This document shows, piece by piece, positions 40,637 through 43,450 of a stretch of 43,450 bases of DNA. The DNA is from Verrucomicrobiales bacterium (GTDB lineage Bacteria > Verrucomicrobiota > Verrucomicrobiia > Limisphaerales > F1-80-MAGS106): the NCBI GenBank assembly GCA_005805305.1, contig SYMW01000033.1:1-43450 (forward strand), written 5' to 3'. Position numbers and translations under genes: made by a program. Below the pieces are notes generated by a model. The model worked only from the letters and a program-made list of their open reading frames with translations, did not search any database and was not told the DNA's origin. The stretch's first letter is position 1; every line of letters begins with the position of its first letter.

Positions 40637-41794
40637 ATGGCTTTAAGTTCAGATCCCGTGAGCCAATTCTCCAGCAAAGAAAGTTCCGGACTCATTTCTC
40701 CGGCGGTCCACCTGGAGTTCATTCAGAACCAGGTCGGATTGCCGGAGGAAGCGGGCATCGAAGAAATTCAATCGTATCACAAAGCCGTCTTTCTTCATCA
40801 CCACGCCCAAGACCTCGAACGGTTCCAGCAACTGGCACGGGTTCATGGCGATCGGGTCGCCCATCTGGAATCACGCCTGACTGAGATCAGATCAAAGCTG
40901 GCTGGCATGGACAGGTTGAACACGGTGAGGATGGACGGCGAATTGGATGCCAGCCCGGGCTCTCCTTGGAATCCATGGGACGCGAGCATGTTCGTCGCTG
41001 CGCTTCTCGGCATCGTCACGCTCTTGGTGTTTGGGGTGCTGAACATTTCGTTCAATCTACTCGAATCCGGTTTGGTCACGTTCACCGACAATCCCATTCG
41101 CGCTTACCTGTGGGCCGCGTTGTTGCCGGTCGGCGCGCTCGGGGTGAAAGTGGGTTGGGACTCCATCCAAGACCGACGTCTCAGGGACAAATATCAGTGG
41201 AGTTGTTTGGCCGCGGGACTCGCTGGAGTAGTCGTTTGGGTCGCCTCCTACGCGGTCATCTACCCCACTCTTTCGAAGACGACCAAGGATCACATTGAGT
41301 CTTTGAGTGTCTTTGATGATCGCGCCGGAGGGAATGCTGTGACGGCATCCGGGGCGAAGTGGTTGGATACCGTCATCGTCGCGGCGCAAGCCACGGCGGA
41401 AGTGTTTCTATCGGCGGTGCTGGGCATCTACATGACGTTGATCTATGCCAGACACCGGCCTGTCCGATTTGCCGGAAACCCCTTCTTCACCCAGTTGGAC
41501 GAGGAACGGCACTCGCTGGAAAGTTCTGTCGCCTCGGAACGTATTGCCCTCGCCGACGCCGAGGGCAGCCAAAGCCGCCTTCAAAACCAGCTCTCCGCCC
41601 TTCTTGCCTTCGCCAAATCCATGTACCAAAAGGAAGTCGACCTGCGCCGCGATCAAAGCCAGCAAAAGCGGGCACTGCTGGATCAAATTTCCGATCAATT
41701 GCGAGCTCAGCTCCAATCCGTCGAAAACGGCGACCCCCAAAGCCGCAATCAGCTCTCGCGATCCACCATCGTCGGCGAGTCAACACACCGATGA
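40637..41794 (+). CDS. Unrecognised membrane protein with coiled coils on both sides of four helices
   Basis: A 385-residue protein that I do not recognise. The N-terminal ~110 residues are soluble, with a probable coiled coil at about 55-90. Four hydrophobic segments lie near 117-141, 155-173, 189-211 and 243-271. Residues about 285-365 form a second long coiled coil (DEERHSLESSVASERIALADAEG onward in part). It starts 22 bases after the M56 gene and its stop overlaps the next start by four bases (ATGA), so it belongs to the same probable operon and is coupled to the secreted protein downstream. No enzymatic motif is visible. The architecture suggests a scaffold or mechanical element of the envelope. 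Confidence 0.75.
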   Translation: MALSSDPVSQFSSKESSGLISPAVHLEFIQNQVGLPEEAGIEEIQSYHKAVFLHHHAQDLERFQQLARVHGDRVAHLESRLTEIRSKLAGMDRLNTVRMDGELDASPGSPWNPWDASMFVAALLGIVTLLVFGVLNISFNLLESGLVTFTDNPIRAYLWAALLPVGALGVKVGWDSIQDRRLRDKYQWSCLAAGLAGVVVWVASYAVIYPTLSKTTKDHIESLSVFDDRAGGNAVTASGAKWLDTVIVAAQATAEVFLSAVLGIYMTLIYARHRPVRFAGNPFFTQLDEERHSLESSVASERIALADAEGSQSRLQNQLSALLAFAKSMYQKEVDLRRDQSQQKRALLDQISDQLRAQLQSVENGDPQSRNQLSRSTIVGESTHR

Positions 41795-43107
41795 CCGCTT
41801 CAGCCGCACAGATTATCCTGTCAAGCGCCGTGGCCGCTTGGATGTTGAGTGCCTCCGTCAGCGCCGGGGAAATCTCCAGCCCATCCAAGCCGGCTCTTCG
41901 ATACGTCATCGGGCTCTCTCCATTCCTGGGGAAGGAGGCCAAGGACTCGGTTTACCGCCGTATCGCGGGTTTCCTGATCGAAGACATGCCCATCAATTCC
42001 ACGCTCGCGCTCTATGACGCTTACCATTTGACGAGCATTACTGAAATAACGATTCCCGAGGCTCGCGCCTTCGCCAGCGCCAAGACCAGGGCCACCCAGT
42101 TCCACGCGGACATCCGCAAGCTAAGGAACTTTCTGGCGGCCACCCCAGCCCCTCACGACTCTCCGATGCGTGGCATGGATCAGGCCATCCGTTTGCCTCA
42201 GTTCCTGGATTTCATCGAGGAAACGGTGACAAGTCCCCATACGCAACTGATTGTCCTGGTCATTGGGAGCCCGCTTTACATGGATCCCAAGGAACCCCAG
42301 TTCTCGATGGTGGATGGCTACTTCCCATCGGACGGCCATCTGGTGGCCACGCGCGAACAGTCCGTGTTTGGATTAAGACCTCGCCCGGCCTCGATGAAAG
42401 ACTTCGCAGTGCATTTCGGTTTTTTCGGCGACCCTTGGGTAAACCAAATCCATGAGGAGAAAGTCCTCCGGTTTTGGTCGCTCTATCTCAAGCAGCGCGG
42501 CGCCAGGCTCGAAAGTTTCTTCGGGGACTTAACGTCGCTATTCAACGCGGCGCATCCCTTGGCGACGCCTGCCCGAAGCCGCCCTTTTGACATCGACCCG
42601 TCGAAAACAAAGATCGAGATGGTTCGCGTCCGGCGCGATGTTGGCGCGTCCGACTGGATTACCCGGGACGTTCTCACCAAGGTGCAATCCGGACCGCCTT
42701 CGTCAACTAAAGGACCCATGAAAATCGGCATCCGATGGCAAGGAGCACTCGACCTGGATCTCTACGCCAGCCCGAACTCACGCGGTGAAACTTTGTTTTT
42801 CGAGAATAGCCGCAGCGCCGAAGGCTACTATTTCAAAGATCACCGAGCTTCCCCAGATCGGGAATACGAATTCATCGAGTTCGAATCACCGGTCGATGTA
42901 AGGCAAGTCGAGGCGATGATCAATTTTTATGAAGGCGCCAGCGATGCCCCACCAAAGGGAGAGATCCGCATCGAATTCGAGAACAAAATCTTCAGCGGGC
43001 GCTTCGAACTGCAATCCCTGCGGGGAAATCAAGCGCGCTCAGGCCGAGGCCAGGAGAAGCATTGGACCCAGATTGACATCCCCGCCATCCTACAACTCAC
43101 GCAATAG
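41791..43107 (+). CDS. Unrecognised exported protein, possibly VWA-like plus a beta-sandwich domain
   Basis: A 438-residue protein with a Sec-type N-terminus (IILSSAVAAWMLSASVSAGE). The N-terminal half alternates strands and helices as in a Rossmann/VWA-like fold (ALRYVIGLSPFLG, STLALYDAYHLTSITE, LIVLVIGSPLYMDP), but the DxSxS metal site is not intact, so this is tentative. The C-terminal ~130 residues (MKIGIRWQGALDLDLYASP, then EFIEFESPVDVRQVEAM and GEIRIEFENKIFSG) look like a beta-sandwich similar to DUF2135/YfaP-type domains with a DLDL strand. The ATG at 41791 overlaps the stop of the preceding gene. No function is assigned. Confidence 0.72.
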   Translation: MTASAAQIILSSAVAAWMLSASVSAGEISSPSKPALRYVIGLSPFLGKEAKDSVYRRIAGFLIEDMPINSTLALYDAYHLTSITEITIPEARAFASAKTRATQFHADIRKLRNFLAATPAPHDSPMRGMDQAIRLPQFLDFIEETVTSPHTQLIVLVIGSPLYMDPKEPQFSMVDGYFPSDGHLVATREQSVFGLRPRPASMKDFAVHFGFFGDPWVNQIHEEKVLRFWSLYLKQRGARLESFFGDLTSLFNAAHPLATPARSRPFDIDPSKTKIEMVRVRRDVGASDWITRDVLTKVQSGPPSSTKGPMKIGIRWQGALDLDLYASPNSRGETLFFENSRSAEGYYFKDHRASPDREYEFIEFESPVDVRQVEAMINFYEGASDAPPKGEIRIEFENKIFSGRFELQSLRGNQARSGRGQEKHWTQIDIPAILQLTQ

Positions 43108-43450
43108 GGAAATAACGCGGCTATCACGAGCTCGATGTAGATCTTGAGAGGAACACAATCCAACGCATTGCCAGCGGTTTCTATCGTACGAGAGTCGCAG
43201 CCGAGCCGGTTCCAAGTTCACGGCTCGAACAGGTTGGCGATCAGGGTTGGCTTCCTTGAACGCCTAAGAAGGGGTTCGAACGGAAGTGCGGAATCCATCA
43301 TCGAAGCTTCATTAAGGAACCGTGCAAAAATTACTTCCGAACTAAAAAGCGGATTCACAACATAATCCGCAACTATTCGAACCCAGCAGTTCCGCTCGGT
43401 ATGACTCGGAACGCTTGAAATGAGGCCTTGGAATCACTTTCGGCCGAGGG
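43108..43450. other. 343 bases to the window edge without a convincing gene
   Basis: A frame at 43144-43365 has no recognisable similarity. Two small dyads are visible: GCGGATT/AATCCGC (43349-43355 with 43364-43370) and GTTCCG/CGGAAC (43389-43394 with 43407-43412). Neither is followed by a T-tract. The region may be the regulatory leader of a gene beyond the edge. Confidence 0.5.

Noticed and set aside
43144-43365. Open frame of 73 codons after the last gene
   Set aside because: No recognisable similarity or ribosome site, and the composition is like the non-coding region around it.
1-43450. CRISPR array, prophage or integron
   Set aside because: No run of regularly spaced short direct repeats, no cas, phage structural or integrase genes were seen on either strand.

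Overview
The window looks like a chromosomal segment of a Verrucomicrobiota member, probably of the Pedosphaera/Limisphaera type. The main signs are a pseudopilin with an [18 protein letters not shown] start and an H-X9-DG motif, an adjacent DUF1501 and DUF1549/DUF1553 pair, the futalosine menaquinone route, diaminopimelate biosynthesis, and an envelope exopolysaccharide locus with an outer-membrane barrel. This assignment is inference from gene content; there is no rRNA here.

Layout. 1-5.2 kb: the end of a possible folding factor, an RluA-type pseudouridine synthase, a phosphatidylserine synthase overlapping a LysE-type exporter, a small RNase H-fold exonuclease, a GNAT/cyclic-nucleotide-binding fusion and tRNA-Leu(CAG). 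5.2-9 kb: a pseudopilin gene with a sigma-54-like promoter, an upstream dyad and a strong terminator, then an SDR epimerase and a lipoprotein amidase. 9-12.6 kb: ubiX-like, mqnP-like, mqnE and mqnA genes in one direction. 12.6-16 kb: two ABC-2 permeases without an ATPase, and a membrane-anchored spermidine-synthase-like protein. 16-21 kb: a minus-strand dapF-dapA-dapB-folK-M3 peptidase operon. 21.2-31.5 kb: an MqnB-like nucleosidase, then a minus-strand envelope module (NtrB/NtrC-like pair, GT39-like membrane protein, outer-membrane barrel, tyrosine autokinase, Wza-like lipoprotein, FHA membrane protein). 31.5-38 kb: CorA and the DUF1501/DUF1553 pair. 38-43.1 kb: a BlaI-M56 regulator pair followed by two unrecognised envelope genes in the same probable operon.

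The most unusual content is repetitive. One family is a 162-bp element with 17-bp terminal inverted repeats, present three times (15916, 20946, 32938). Each copy keeps a short open frame on each strand, and one copy supplies the last 19 codons and stop of the M3 peptidase. A second family is a 156-bp element with about 20-bp terminal inverted repeats, present twice in opposite orientation (32632 and 37806) on either side of the DUF1501/DUF1553 genes. Neither encodes a transposase, so both look like non-autonomous, possibly mobile, elements. Other items worth a second look are a hairpin-forming in-frame insert in the histidine kinase, a terminator inside the exopolysaccharide operon, paired dyads in front of the BlaI gene, and the unknown two-gene tail of that operon.
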